64,000 nt of DNA from Dama dama (taxonomy: Eukaryota > Chordata > Mammalia > Artiodactyla > Cervidae). The notes under the pieces were generated by a model. It was not told the DNA's origin. It made no database searches and was given only the letters and a program-made list of their open reading frames with translations. Of the stretch, positions 12,086 to 23,500 are shown piece after piece. The translations under genes and the position numbers were made by a program. Numbering within the stretch: position 1 is the first letter of the stretch; every line of letters starts with the position of its first letter. Location of the stretch: assembly GCF_033118175.1 (NCBI RefSeq), contig NC_083691.1, positions 59,920,001 through 59,984,000 on the forward strand, in the 5' to 3' direction.

Positions 12086-12380
12086 CAGAGACTCACAGAC
12101 TTAGAGAACCGATTTATGGTTGAGGAGGAGGGAAGAGACAGTTAGGGAATTTGGGATGGACATGTGCACACTGCTGTATTTGAAATGGATAACCAACAAG
12201 GACAGCATGGGGAACTCTGCTCAATGTTATGTGCCAGCCTGGCTGGGAGGGGAGTTTGGGGGAGAATGGATACATGTATATGTATGGCTGAGTCCCTTCA
12301 CTGTTCACATGAAACTATTACAACATTATTAACTGGCTATACCCCAACACAAAATAAAAAGTTAAAAAAAAAAAAGAAAA
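12086..12380 (+). mobile_element. ruminant L1 3'-UTR fragment
   Basis: Sense 3' end of an L1: 'ttgggatggacatgtgcacactgc', 'atggataaccaacaaggac', 'ggggaactctgctcaatgttatg', 'atacatgtatatgtatggctgag', then 'aataaaaagtt' and an A-run at 12364. 5'-truncated. Confidence 0.9.
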
Positions 12381-12907
12381 CACCATGAACAAAAAACAAA
12401 ATCAAGCTCTCTTATTTACATTTTCTTATAGATACGTATAACTATGTTATAGTCCTATGTTGAGGCTTCTGTGTCTGCAGTGGCCACAGTAATTGTGTTT
12501 TATTCATCAGGCATCTTACCTGTTTTGACGCTTAGAATAAAAAAAAAGATTGTTTCTCTGCATTTTTCACCTGTCATGACGAAAACTATAAGAATTAGAC
12601 ACTTTAGGAATCCTGATTTGAGGTTTCTATTACTGTAAACTTTCAACTTTTCTGTATTTTTTTGGCCTCAGAAGGATTCTAGAGCTTTGTACGAGAGGTA
12701 TCTTCTATATTTTTCTCATATATTTTGAATGAGCGGGACAGTGAAAGTCCAGAAGGTATGCAGTTGTCTTCTGCTGCTCTGCTCAAGGCCAAGGCTCCCA
12801 TTACCAGTTTTCTGTGTCTCCTTCCAGAGAGAGGAAGAGCTACATCTGTCACTTTATTGTTTTTACCTTTCATCACTAATTAAATCTAGAGTGGTAACAA
12901 TATTACT
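12381..12907. other. no gene seen
   Basis: AT-rich non-coding sequence; no exon or repeat recognised. Confidence 0.4.
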
Positions 12908-13118
12908 TGGGCTTCCCAGGTGGCTCAGACTGTAAAGAATCAGCCTGCAGTGTGGGAGACCCAGGTTCCATCCCTGGGTCTGGAAGATCCCCTGGAGAAG
13001 GGAATAACAACCCGCTCCACTATTCTTGCCTTGAGAATCCATGGACAGAAAAGCCTGGTGGGCTACAGTCCATGGAGTCGCAAAGAGTCAGACACGACTG
13101 AGTGACTAACACACACAC
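12908..13118 (+). mobile_element. Bov-tA SINE with target-site duplication
   Basis: Complete SINE from 'gggcttcccaggtggctcag' to 'gacacgactgagtgactaac' with a CA-rich tail. Flanked by 'aacaatattact' (12896-12907) and 'aacaatactact' (13119-13130), an 11/12 match duplication. Confidence 0.94.
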
Positions 13119-13130
13119 AACAATACTACT

Positions 13131-14100
13131 ATTTCCCCAATTCATCTTCTTTAAAACTGGATATTGCATTTTGATGGCAACTGTAGAAAGTCGTGTTTCC
13201 AGTGGTGGTGGGACCAGGGTTGCAGCCCCAGGGAAGCCAGGGCTGTGGTGCAGAGTGAAGGAGTGAGACCAAGAAGAGACCCAACTTCCATGGGATGCCC
13301 CAATACTTGGATTCACAATACATGTCCTTCTAGAGAGGGGAGTATGTTAACCCTTTGATGCTTGGAGTGAAAAGAACTTTCAGAGCCATTCTGCTCTCAG
13401 CCTGGAGGAGATCCTGGCAAAAAGATGCTGACACAGACAGAAACTGCCGGAACCACAAAGCCAGGCTGCTGGCTGAGAGCAGGAGTGACCTGTCCTGAGA
13501 AGAGGCTGAGTCAGAGCTGCCTGCTGTCTTGCTGGCGTCCTGCAGGGCCGGATGACAAGGACGTGTCCCTATTGTCTGTCCCCCATTCTGCAGACACCCA
13601 CCTACACTCTTCACCCCAGGAACCAGACCTGCCCTCCTGCCTTGGGGTCAAACATGCAGGGCTCCAGGGTACCCAGGACAGTTCTGGGTAGACTGTGGGC
13701 ATCTGAGGTGAGGGGACCCAAGGCAATCCTGGGTTGAGACAATCCCCAGATGGGGGTTGGTAGAAGAAACCACTTTCGTTTCAGTTATGAATTTTTGAGT
13801 AACATTTAATGGGGGAGGAAAGAAGGCACTTCCTTCCTTTCTAAAGAGGATTTAGAGTTCAGTGGAGAGGGAGGAACTAGCTGCTGCCTTGAGAACTGAG
13901 CCTTTTTTTTTTTTTTTCTTTTCCTAAGGAAAATGTCCCTAGGAGCTCCTGATGACCAGGCACTTCTTGACACCGACAGCTGCCTGTGAAGTGTTGGTGG
14001 GTTTCTTGGCAGATAGAACAGGGCAGGCCCCTCCTCTAGTCGCTACCTTTTAGGGACTTTTCAGCCGGTTTTGATCAGAGCGATGCTGGTAGGATTCATG
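13131..14100. other. no gene seen
   Basis: Non-coding sequence leading into the LIMS1 CpG island; includes a poly-T run at about 13904-13918. No exon recognised. Confidence 0.4.
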
Positions 14101-14104
14101 CTGG

Positions 14105-14560
14105 CGCCGGTGTGATGGCTCACCGCCGCCAGGCTTTGCCTGTTGGTCAACACGTGAGCACCAGGTTCCCCCCACCCCCCCGCCCCCCAGGTGCAGGCGG
14201 AGATAAGCCCGGCCCAGGGAGGGGGTGCGTCGGGGAAGCAGGAAGCGCCGGGCAGGGCGCCGCCGCCCCAGGCCTCTCCCTGGGCCAGGTGTGCGCGTGG
14301 GACGGGACGGTCTCAGGTCTCCGTTGGTGCCGCGCTCCGAGGGTCGCGATCGGGGGTCGGGGGCGGGCCCTGGAGGGTGGGGAGCATGACGGCCTTACAA
14401 CTGAAAGAGCTCTCGCAGTCGGGGCTCTACCGCCGGAGGAGGGACCGGCCGGACAGCCTGCGGCTCCCGGGGCCGCGGGAGGAGGCGCTCAGGTGAGTGG
14501 AGCCGCGGGGACGGGGATGGGCAGCGTGAGCCCGGCGGGTCTCAGTCCTGAGTCCGCTAC
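14105..14560 (+). promoter_or_regulatory. LIMS1: CpG-island promoter of LIMS1 first exon
   Basis: CpG dinucleotides, otherwise scarce here, are dense from about 14105 to 14560, with an Sp1-type box 'gggggcgggccc' at about 14358-14369 just before the first ATG. No TATA box is evident. The island surrounds the first coding exon at 14386 and fits a TATA-less housekeeping promoter. The transcription start is not determinable from sequence alone. Confidence 0.7.
14386..14492 (+). CDS. LIMS1: LIMS1 alternative first coding exon A
   Basis: ATG at 14386 opens 35 codons plus two bases, starting MTALQLKELSQSGLYRRRRD, then a consensus donor 'aggtgagt' at 14491-14498. The dangling AG joins the C that opens exon 2 at 33197, giving Ser-Asn before the canonical Met. 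This would make a PINCH1 form extended by 37 residues. An extension of the MTALQLKELS type is known to me from mammalian LIMS1 isoforms. The segment is basic (RRRRDRPDSLR) with no recognised domain. The location inside a CpG island makes it the likely main promoter exon. Confidence 0.85.
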
Positions 14561-17500
14561 CGGTAATGGTAGAGCTGCCGGCAGTGGAGACGTGCGTCCC
14601 TTTGGCTTCTTAGGACGCGTTTCAGAGGAGTTTGTCTCTGCTCTTTAGGGGTGAGGTTTGTGGATGGTGGCTTGGTGGGGGTCGGGGTGGCTTCGAAGGT
14701 TCTTTGTTACTGAAATGGATTTCACACAGGAAGGCAGAGCAACTTCTGAATGTAATCTGGCAGAGAAGGAAGGCTCGCAAACCCCCAGACCTTTGTAACT
14801 GAGGAGCTTAGGAGTTTTCTGTTTCCAGAGTTAACTTGCCTCAGACAACGCATGTTTAGTTTTTGTTGCCCCTACTGAATTTCTTTCTTAGGTTTTAGGT
14901 TCTGAAAAGCCCCCTGCCACATTAAGCTATGGGTTAAACTGCTGTGTTCGCTGTGAGGAGTAGGAACTCTGTCTGAGGAAACCCTTCTCCTGACACCTGT
15001 GCTGGGCAGCACATCAGTGTGTTTGTGGACCCTCTGTTCATGCATTTGATTTTTCCACTTAGATGTGGGAGGAATAAATACATTATATACTATTGCTCTT
15101 TCTCCTGTGGATTTATTTTTAGAGTTTAAGTTATTTAACTTAAAAAAAATTGACAAGGAAGCGCTCTAAATATATTAAATTTGTCTACAAACTTACCACA
15201 ATAACTGTACTTTGAGAGGGAAACGTTTATTTGAAAACTGTCCACTCTTGTCTGCATTTGAAGAAAGCTGCAGCATTAAGCGTTAGTCGCTCAGTCATGT
15301 CCAACTGTGACCCCATGGACTGTAGCCTGCCAGGCTCCTCTGCCCATGGAAGTCTCCAAGCAAGAATACTGGAGGGAGTTGACGTTTTCTTCTCTAGGAG
15401 ATCTTCTGGACTCAGGGATAGAACCCATGTCTCCCGCATTGCAGGCAGATTATCACTGAGCCACCAGGGAAGCCTGGTGTTGACACCAACATTATTTGGA
15501 TTTTTTTTGCTATGACATCATGTGTCTCTTAGCTGCATTCAGTCGTCTTAACTTTGAACTGACTGGTTTAAACATATTTTTTGTTGTTATTGTCTGCGCC
15601 ATGCAACTTGTGGGATCTCGGTTCCTTGACCAACTGTGGCCCCTGCAGTGAAAGTGCAGTCTTAACCACTGGACCACCAGGGATAAGGATGAAACAGGTT
15701 TAGTGGGAATGTTGAACGCCTTGTGCTTGACCAGAGAGGCAGGTGGTCACAACCGCTGAAATGAACTCCAGTCTACTCTTGCTCTGAGAGCAAAAACCTT
15801 TGAAAAATAGTTTAATTTCAGATTTGAGATCCTAAAGAATTTACCTTTTTTAATAAGTTATATAAAACAACATTTGAGATCAGCCATCTTTTATTTATTT
15901 TCACAGTTGCCAGAGTCCCCATGAATGAGCCTACCTGCATGTCAGAGGGGCTGGTTACCTGTGTAGTCACAGAGGCCTTTGAAACAATGTGGTTATTTTC
16001 TTTTGTCTGGAGTTTGCGTTACCGGAAGAAGAGTCATTCTTTAAGGTGTATTGCTTGTTGCCTTGGGTTGAGGGACCGTGTTTCTGTTGATTTGTGCTGT
16101 GTCGTCCCCTGGTGATAAGAAGGGATTTGGGCTTCTGCCATTTCTCTGTCCCGAGGTGCAGAGAAGTGACTGCGTATTTTAGGACTGCGAGCTTAGCCAG
16201 GAAAAAGTCCTCTAGCAATTTAGAGAGGCAGGGTTTTCACCTAGTTTTATAGGAAGCCTGTGTGTAGTATCAAGTCAGGCTCCTTGGGTAATAGGGGTGG
16301 GGGGGCTGACTTTGAGGTTAGACACGCCCAGTTCAGGCTACTGGGTCAGGAAATCTAGATGAACCTCAAGAGGCTCCTCTTTAAAACAAGGATAAAGATC
16401 ACTACCGTTATTCAGTGTCATTTATTATCTCATAAACCCTCGCCACTGGCTTAGCAGGAGGTGGTGTTGTCCTGTGAATGTTGCCCTGTGTGGGTTACTC
16501 ACTCAGCTGACACTCATCCGGTGCCTACTTGTGCGCCAAATCAAGACACCGGGGATGAATGCCTACTGTGTGCTGGGTCGAAGCTGGGCCACCCTGAGAC
16601 ACCAGGGATGAATGCCTGCTGGGGCGCGGAGTCGAGGTTGGGCTGCCCAGGGACACCGGGGATGAGCACCTCCTGTGTGCAGAGTCAAGGCTGTGCCACC
16701 CTGGGATGCCAGGGTCTGGGTCCCAGAGGGTCACCTGCACGTGTTCCTCCCACGAGCTGCTGCTGGACTGAGCACCTGTGACACTGGGCTCCTCCGAGTT
16801 GCACAAAACCACGCTCACTCTGACCCCCACACACCTGTTTTCTTGGCATGATTATGGATTCGGGCAGAAAAACAACCAGAGACTAGCCCGGCTGTGCTCA
16901 CTACCAGAAGACGTTTTCCTTTTGGGTTGAAACTGAAGACGGTGCTCTGCAACAGGACGCATGTGTCTAAAGAGCACACAAGAGTCATGAAAGTTCTTCC
17001 GACCCCAAACTGAAACTGTTTAGAACAGAAGCTTGTGAAAGGCTTTCCTGAGAAACACTGCCTGTATCCACTTTAGACAGAAATGTTCTTACGTAAAATC
17101 TACTTTTAGAAATAATCATGAAGTATGTTTCACATTCATACAGAACAATGGTCGCATCAGCTTCTTAGAACTGCCATAGCAAGTACCACACAGCCAGGGA
17201 GGCTTCAAATGCAGAAATGTGTGGTTCTGTGGAGACTCCGGGTCAGAAATCAACCGGGCAGCTCCCCCAACGGCTGCAGGGGGGTCTTTCAGTCTGTCTG
17301 ACTTATTGGGCATGACTGTGCATCCCCCTGTGGCTGTGTGTCCCGCTGTGGCTGTGTGTCCCTGCGTGGCTCTGTGTCCTCCCTGTGGCTGTGCGTCCCC
17401 CTCTGGCTGTGCATCCCCCTGTGGCTGTGCGTCCCCCTGTGGCTTTGTCTTCCCGTGGCTGTGTGTCCCTTTCCGTGACTGTGTCCACCCCCCCCCCCCC

Positions 17501-20500
17501 ACCCTGGGCTGTGTTCCCCCTCTGGCTGTGTCACCATGTGGCTATGCCTTATATGGCGTCTTCCTCTCTGTCTTTTCCATCTTTTCTCCCCTTGTAATGA
17601 AGAAGCCCAAGCTGGAATCAAGATTGCTGGGAGAAATATAAATAACCTCAGATATGCAGATGACACTACCCTTATGGCAGAAAGTGAAGAGGAACTAAAG
17701 AGCCTCTTGATGAAAGTGAAAGAGGAGAGTGAAAAAGTTGGCTTAAAGCTCAACATTCAGAAAACTAAGATCATGGCATCTGGTCCTATCACTTCATGGC
17801 AAATAGATGGGGAAACAGTGGAAACAGTGGCTGACTTTATTTTTTTGGCCTCCAAAATCACTGCAGATGGTGATTGCAGCCATGAAATTAAAAGATGCTT
17901 ACTCCTTGGAAGGAAAGTTATGACCAACCTAGATAGCATGTTAAAAAGCAGAGACATTACTTTGCCAATAAAGGTCCGTCTAGTCAAGGCTATGGTTTTT
18001 CCAGTGGTCGTGTATGGATGTGAGAGTTGGACTGTGAAGAAAGCTGAGTGTCGAAGAATGGACGCTTTTGACCTGTGGTGTTGGAGAAGACTCTTGAGAG
18101 TCCCTTGGACTGCCGGGAGATCCAACCAGTCCATCCTAAAGGAGATCAGTCCTGGGTGTTCATTGGAAGGACTGATGCTGAAGCTGAAACTCCAGTACTT
18201 TGGCCACCTCATGCGAAGAGTTGACTCATTGGAAAAGACCCTGATGCTGGGAGGGATTGGGGGCAGGAGAAGAAGGGGACGACAGAGGATGAGATGGCTG
18301 GATGGTATCACTGACTTGATGGACATGAGTTTGAGTAAACTCCGGGAGTTGGTGATGGGCAGGGAGGCCTGGCATGCTGCGATTCATGAGGTCGCAGAGT
18401 CAGACACGACTGAGCAACTGAACTGAACTGAACTGAAGGGCACCAGACATGTGGGTGTCACACCTGCCTGTTCCAGTGCACCCTCAGCTTGTGCCTTAGT
18501 TAAGTTTGCAGACTCTCCATTTCCAGTAAGGTCACATTCCTGGGTACCAGAGTCAGGACATCTGCACGTCTTTTAGGGGACAGAATCCCACCCGCAGCAG
18601 TGTTTTTTCCCAAAGAGTAAAGATCATCCCGGTGTGCAGTTTTTTAGAAACAGCTTTGTTGAGGTGAAATGAATGAGCTCAGTAGATGTACAGTTTAATA
18701 TGCGACTGGATCAGTTTTGACAAGTACCACCATCACGGTCATGCAAGTCCCCAAATCCCAGCCTGCATTGGTAACTCTCCTGCATCTCTAGGAGCCTTGG
18801 CCACTGTGGTCACTCTGGCTGCATTTTCATCTTCTAGGGTTGTGTATAAATAGAACCATTCAATCGTGTACCCTCTGTTTTCTTTTGACTCTTTTAACTC
18901 AGCATCGTTGTTTTGAGACAAGTCCACAGTGCATGACTTGGGATCATTCGGGACTGCTAAGCCGTTGTCCGCTTATACATTTACTGCATTTATTCGTTGA
19001 GGGTTGAGTGGTGTCCAGGTCTTGGCTGTTTCAAATGAAATTTGCATGAATGTTCACATACAAGTCCTGTGCTTTCCTTTCAATTGCAGGGAAAGGCGGG
19101 GTCGTTTGGTGGGTACACACTCAATTTCTTGAGAAATGGCTAAACTTTTCCAAAGAGGCTGTACCATTTTGTATTCCCACCAGCGGTGTTCCAGGATTCC
19201 ATTCTCTCCGCATCCTCCCCCAAACTTGATGAGGTCTGGGGCCTCAACTTATAGCCTTTGTGGAGCATGTACTGATGTCTCCGTGCATTTCTTTGACCAT
19301 TTGTGAAGTTGAGTGTTGTTTCTTGTGTTATTTATACATGATATCCCGTATCTTTTTTGGCAAAATAACCATTCAGTTTTTGCCCATTTTTCACTGTGTT
19401 ATTTCTTACAGTATTCAGTTGAAACAGTGCTTTATGTATTCCAGATACAGGTGCTTTGTCAGATACCTATTTTGCAAACATCTCCTCCCAGTCTGTGACT
19501 TGTCTTCTTATTTTTATAAATGTCCTTTGAAAAACAGAAGTTTTTATTTTTATTTTTTTAATCTTACTTATTTATTTATTTTTGGCTGTGCTGGGTCCTT
19601 GTCGCTGCGTGGGTTTTCCTCTAGTTGTGGAGATGGGAGGCTACTCTCTACTTGCGGTTTGGGGCTTCTCTTTGCCCTGGTTTCTCTGGTTGCAGAGCAC
19701 AGGCCCTAGGAGCTGCAGCTCCCTGGCTCCGTAGCTGTGGTGAATGGCCTTAGTTGCTCCTCTGCATGTGGGATCTTCCTCGATTAGGGAGCGAACCTGT
19801 GTCTCCTGCATTGGCAGACGGATTCTTTACCATTGAGCAACCAGGGAAGCCCAGAGGTGGTGTTTTTTTTTTTTTTTTTTTAATTTTGATAGTTTATCTT
19901 TATATAAAGTTTTTGCTTTTTCTGTTCTGTTTATGAAATCTTTCCCAAACCCACAGTGGGTAAGATTATTAATAAATAATTTCCATATAAATGTAAAATG
20001 ATTAATCTCTATACCAGCTTGGCCTCTCTCGAGGTTCCCAGCTCTTCTGGCTGTGAGGGGTTCTCAGGGTGCTGCGCTGTTCACAGAGGAGGAAGGGCCT
20101 AGAAGACCCATGGTTGGCGCTTTGGGAGCTGAGCGCAGCTGCTCCCCGAGTGTTCAGAGTGAACTCTTGACTACTCACTTAGGCCTCTCAGGTTTAGGCT
20201 AAGATTTCTTACCTGACAGTCAGAATACACCTGATCATATCTTAAAAGTTAGAAATTTACCAAGGGTAAGCTCCTGTCATGCCTGTTGAAACAAAACGGA
20301 ATTTTTCTGCCTCATTGATAATTCATAGAGATTTGCCAGAGAAAATAGATTTTAAAAGCTAAAAAATATTACATTTTGGGGGGAAGATCCCCTGGAGGAG
20401 GGCACGGCAACCCACTCCAGGATTCTTGCCTGGAAAATCTCATGGACAGAGGAGCCTGGCAGGCTACCATCCGTAGGATCGCAGAGTCGAACACAGCTTG

Positions 20501-23500
20501 AAGCGACTTAGCACGCACGCGCACATGACATTTTTGTGTCATAATGAATATATTGCTTAAAATTAAAACTAAACACTATAAGAATAGCCTACCTTTTATC
20601 TTGCCTGAATATTGTCCTCCTGCCCCAACATCTGTGTCAGAGCTGGGACCCAACCAGGAATCAGAGCACAGAGTGTGTGTGCTGATCTCTGAGTCTCTGC
20701 TGCCAGCTTTAGTTCTCAGTTCAAGCACAAAGACGTTGTTGGGGCAAGACTGAGATTCTGCAGTGGTTTACAAATTTTATTTTATTTTATTTGCCACACT
20801 GCACACCTTGTGCCCAGGGGTTGAACTCAAGCCCTCAGCAGTGAAAACGCTGAGCCCTAACCACTGAATCCCCAAGAGTGATTCGGACTCTGCACTTCCA
20901 CTGCGAAGGGCCTAGGTTCCATCCCTGGTTGAGGAACAAAGATCCTGCAGGCCCCGTGTGGCAAAACAAAACAAAAAAAGCGCCTCTCTGGAAAATTTCG
21001 GTAACATTTCCAGATGCGAAAAAACATATTCTTTGTTTCATGGTGAAAACTAATGTCAGTAATCTAGGCTTGGAAGGAAAGTTATGACGAACCTAGACAG
21101 CATATTAAAAAGCAGAGTCATTACTTTGTCGATAAAGGTCCATCTAGTCAAGGCTATGGTTTTTTCAGTGGTAATGTATGAATGTGAGAGTTGGACTATA
21201 AAGAAAGCTGAGCGCTGAAGAATTGATGCTTTTGAACTGTGGTGTTGGAGAAGACTCTTGAGAGTCCCTTGGACTACAAGGAGATCCAACCAGTCCATCC
21301 TAAAGGAGATCAGTCCTGGGTGTTCATTGGAAGGACTGATGTTGAAGTTGAAACTCCAGTACTTTGGTCAGCTGATGCGAAGAGCTGACTCATTGGAAAA
21401 GACCCTGATGCTGGGAGGGATTGGGGGCAGGAGAAGGGGACGACAGGATGAGATGGTTGGATGGCATCACTGACTCAATGAACAAGGGTTTGGGTGGACT
21501 CTGGGAGTTGGTGATGTACAGGGAGGCCTGGCATGCTGCGGTTCATGGGGTCGCAAAGAGTCAGACACGACTGAGCTACTGAACTGAACTGAATCTAGGC
21601 AGGGTTGGAGAGCAACTGATGTTTTGTTATTTAGTTGCTAAGTCATGTCTGACTCTTTGCAACTCCATGGACTGTAGCTCCTCAGGCTCCTCTGTCCAGG
21701 GGATCTTCCAAGCAAGAATACTGGAGTGGGTTGCCATTTCCTACTCCAGGGGATCTTCCTAACCCAGGGATAGAACCCAAGTCTCCTGCATTGGCAGGCG
21801 GATTCTTTACCACTGAGCCACAGGTATTTTAGACTGAGTGGTTTTATGAAAGTATAACCAAAAAAGATCAAAATTTTTCCTGGATCTGGAATCATTCTGT
21901 GTATGGCAGTCAAGAAATGCCTTGTAAGGGATTTAGCCGGAAATAATACCTATTCAGCACAAGTTGTAGTCTCGGCTCTTCCTGATCTAATGTTGTGCTG
22001 TATTTAAAGGATATGCTATCAGGTTGTGGGTTTTCTGCATGAGACGTTTGTGGTTCTGTCTGCATTGTTAAGGGCCTGCCACGTGCCAGCGATATGAGTG
22101 GGGAAGCTGGTTGAAATACTCATTGTCTGCTAACAGAGAAGTTAGTGTGTGTGGAAAGCAGAGAGAGAGAGATACTTAAGAGACCATGCGTTGTTAGAGA
22201 AAGGCCCAACATGCTGCAGGAGCAAGTGCGTTAATTATCTTTGGTGAGAAACAAATTACCCAGCACTTAGCAGCAATGGGAGCTGGCAGACTTTTTGTTA
22301 AGGGCCAGTGATAAATATCTCAGGCTTTGTGAGCTGTCAGTGTCACAACTACTCAGCCCTCTGTCATAGTGTGAGTGCAGGCCTGGAATATGTGAGTCAA
22401 GGTGTTGGTAAACTGTATTTACAAAAGCAGCCGGGCAGCCAGATCCAACCTGTGGACAGGATTTGCCGCTGGCAGGCCTGCAGTCACCATTTTGATCATC
22501 TCCCACATCCTGTGGGCCAGGAACCTGGGCTCAGCTCAGGCCAGTGCCTGTGCTGAGGGTCTGAGAGTCTGCCTCTTCCTGAGGCTGGAAGGGAGGGGGA
22601 GGGGTGTGAGTGGCCCCAGAGAGGGGACGAGAGTTGCAGCATTTCATAGTCTAGTCCCAGAAGTGACCAGTTACCACTCTGCTGACCTGTCTTCATCGGA
22701 GCCCATCGGCGGACCCCGCCCCTGTGGTGGGTGGGGGGTGACCCACAGATGTGGATACTGTCAGAGAACTGGAAGGACCATTGGGGTGAATGTGGGGAAC
22801 CTGCAGCAGGGCAGAGACGTGGGGTCAGCTCTGAGTCTCACAGGGAAAGTAGGGGTTTACCGCCAAGGCACACGGCGGGGTTGGTCAGTGGTGGAGAGTT
22901 ACTGAGAGGGACACTGGGGCTGGGCTGTGTAGTGGGGGAGGGATTGAGCCAAACTGACCTCATGGGATTCCTGCCAGGGCTTTGGACATCACCTGGGGTG
23001 GGGAGTTGGGGGATGGGGAGAGGAACCAGTCAGATGCAGAGAATCTGATGGAGGTGGGGGGAGGGGTCTGAGGATCTGATGGAAGTGGGGGGAGGGGTCT
23101 GAGGATCTGATGGGGAGGGCGGGGGAGGGATCCGAGGATCTGATGGAGGTGGGGGTTCTGACTCAGCTGCTGAACGAGCAGGATTCCTGTGAAACTGGAC
23201 ACTCAGAAGTCAGGGTCTCCTGGTCGGAGAGCTTGGCGGGAGTGTTTGTGGCACCGAAGGTGGGGTGTGTTGGCACCATTCTCAGCATGCATCTTCCAGT
23301 TGGCTTTCCTGGTAGACTGAGCTCTTTGAAAACTTGGTCATTTTGTTCTTTCTCTTTTCCCGGCTCAGTCATGCGTCCTGGGCCAGGTCAGTTCTGGTGG
23401 CATCTCCGCTCTCATTTATGCAGTAAGAAGAGATGGTTTTGGTGTGTGCTTTGCTGTGCTTGGTGTGGACTGGGCACAGGCAGATGCACGGCCACCCTGG

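Noticed and set aside
14112..14648. 178-codon frame over the CpG island
   Set aside because: It is in a different phase from the exon A frame that matches LIMS1 and has no homology.
17219..17756. Cys/Ala/Pro-rich and His/Thr/Gly-rich frames as possible repeat proteins
   Set aside because: They come from the 18-bp minisatellite and run into BovB sequence.
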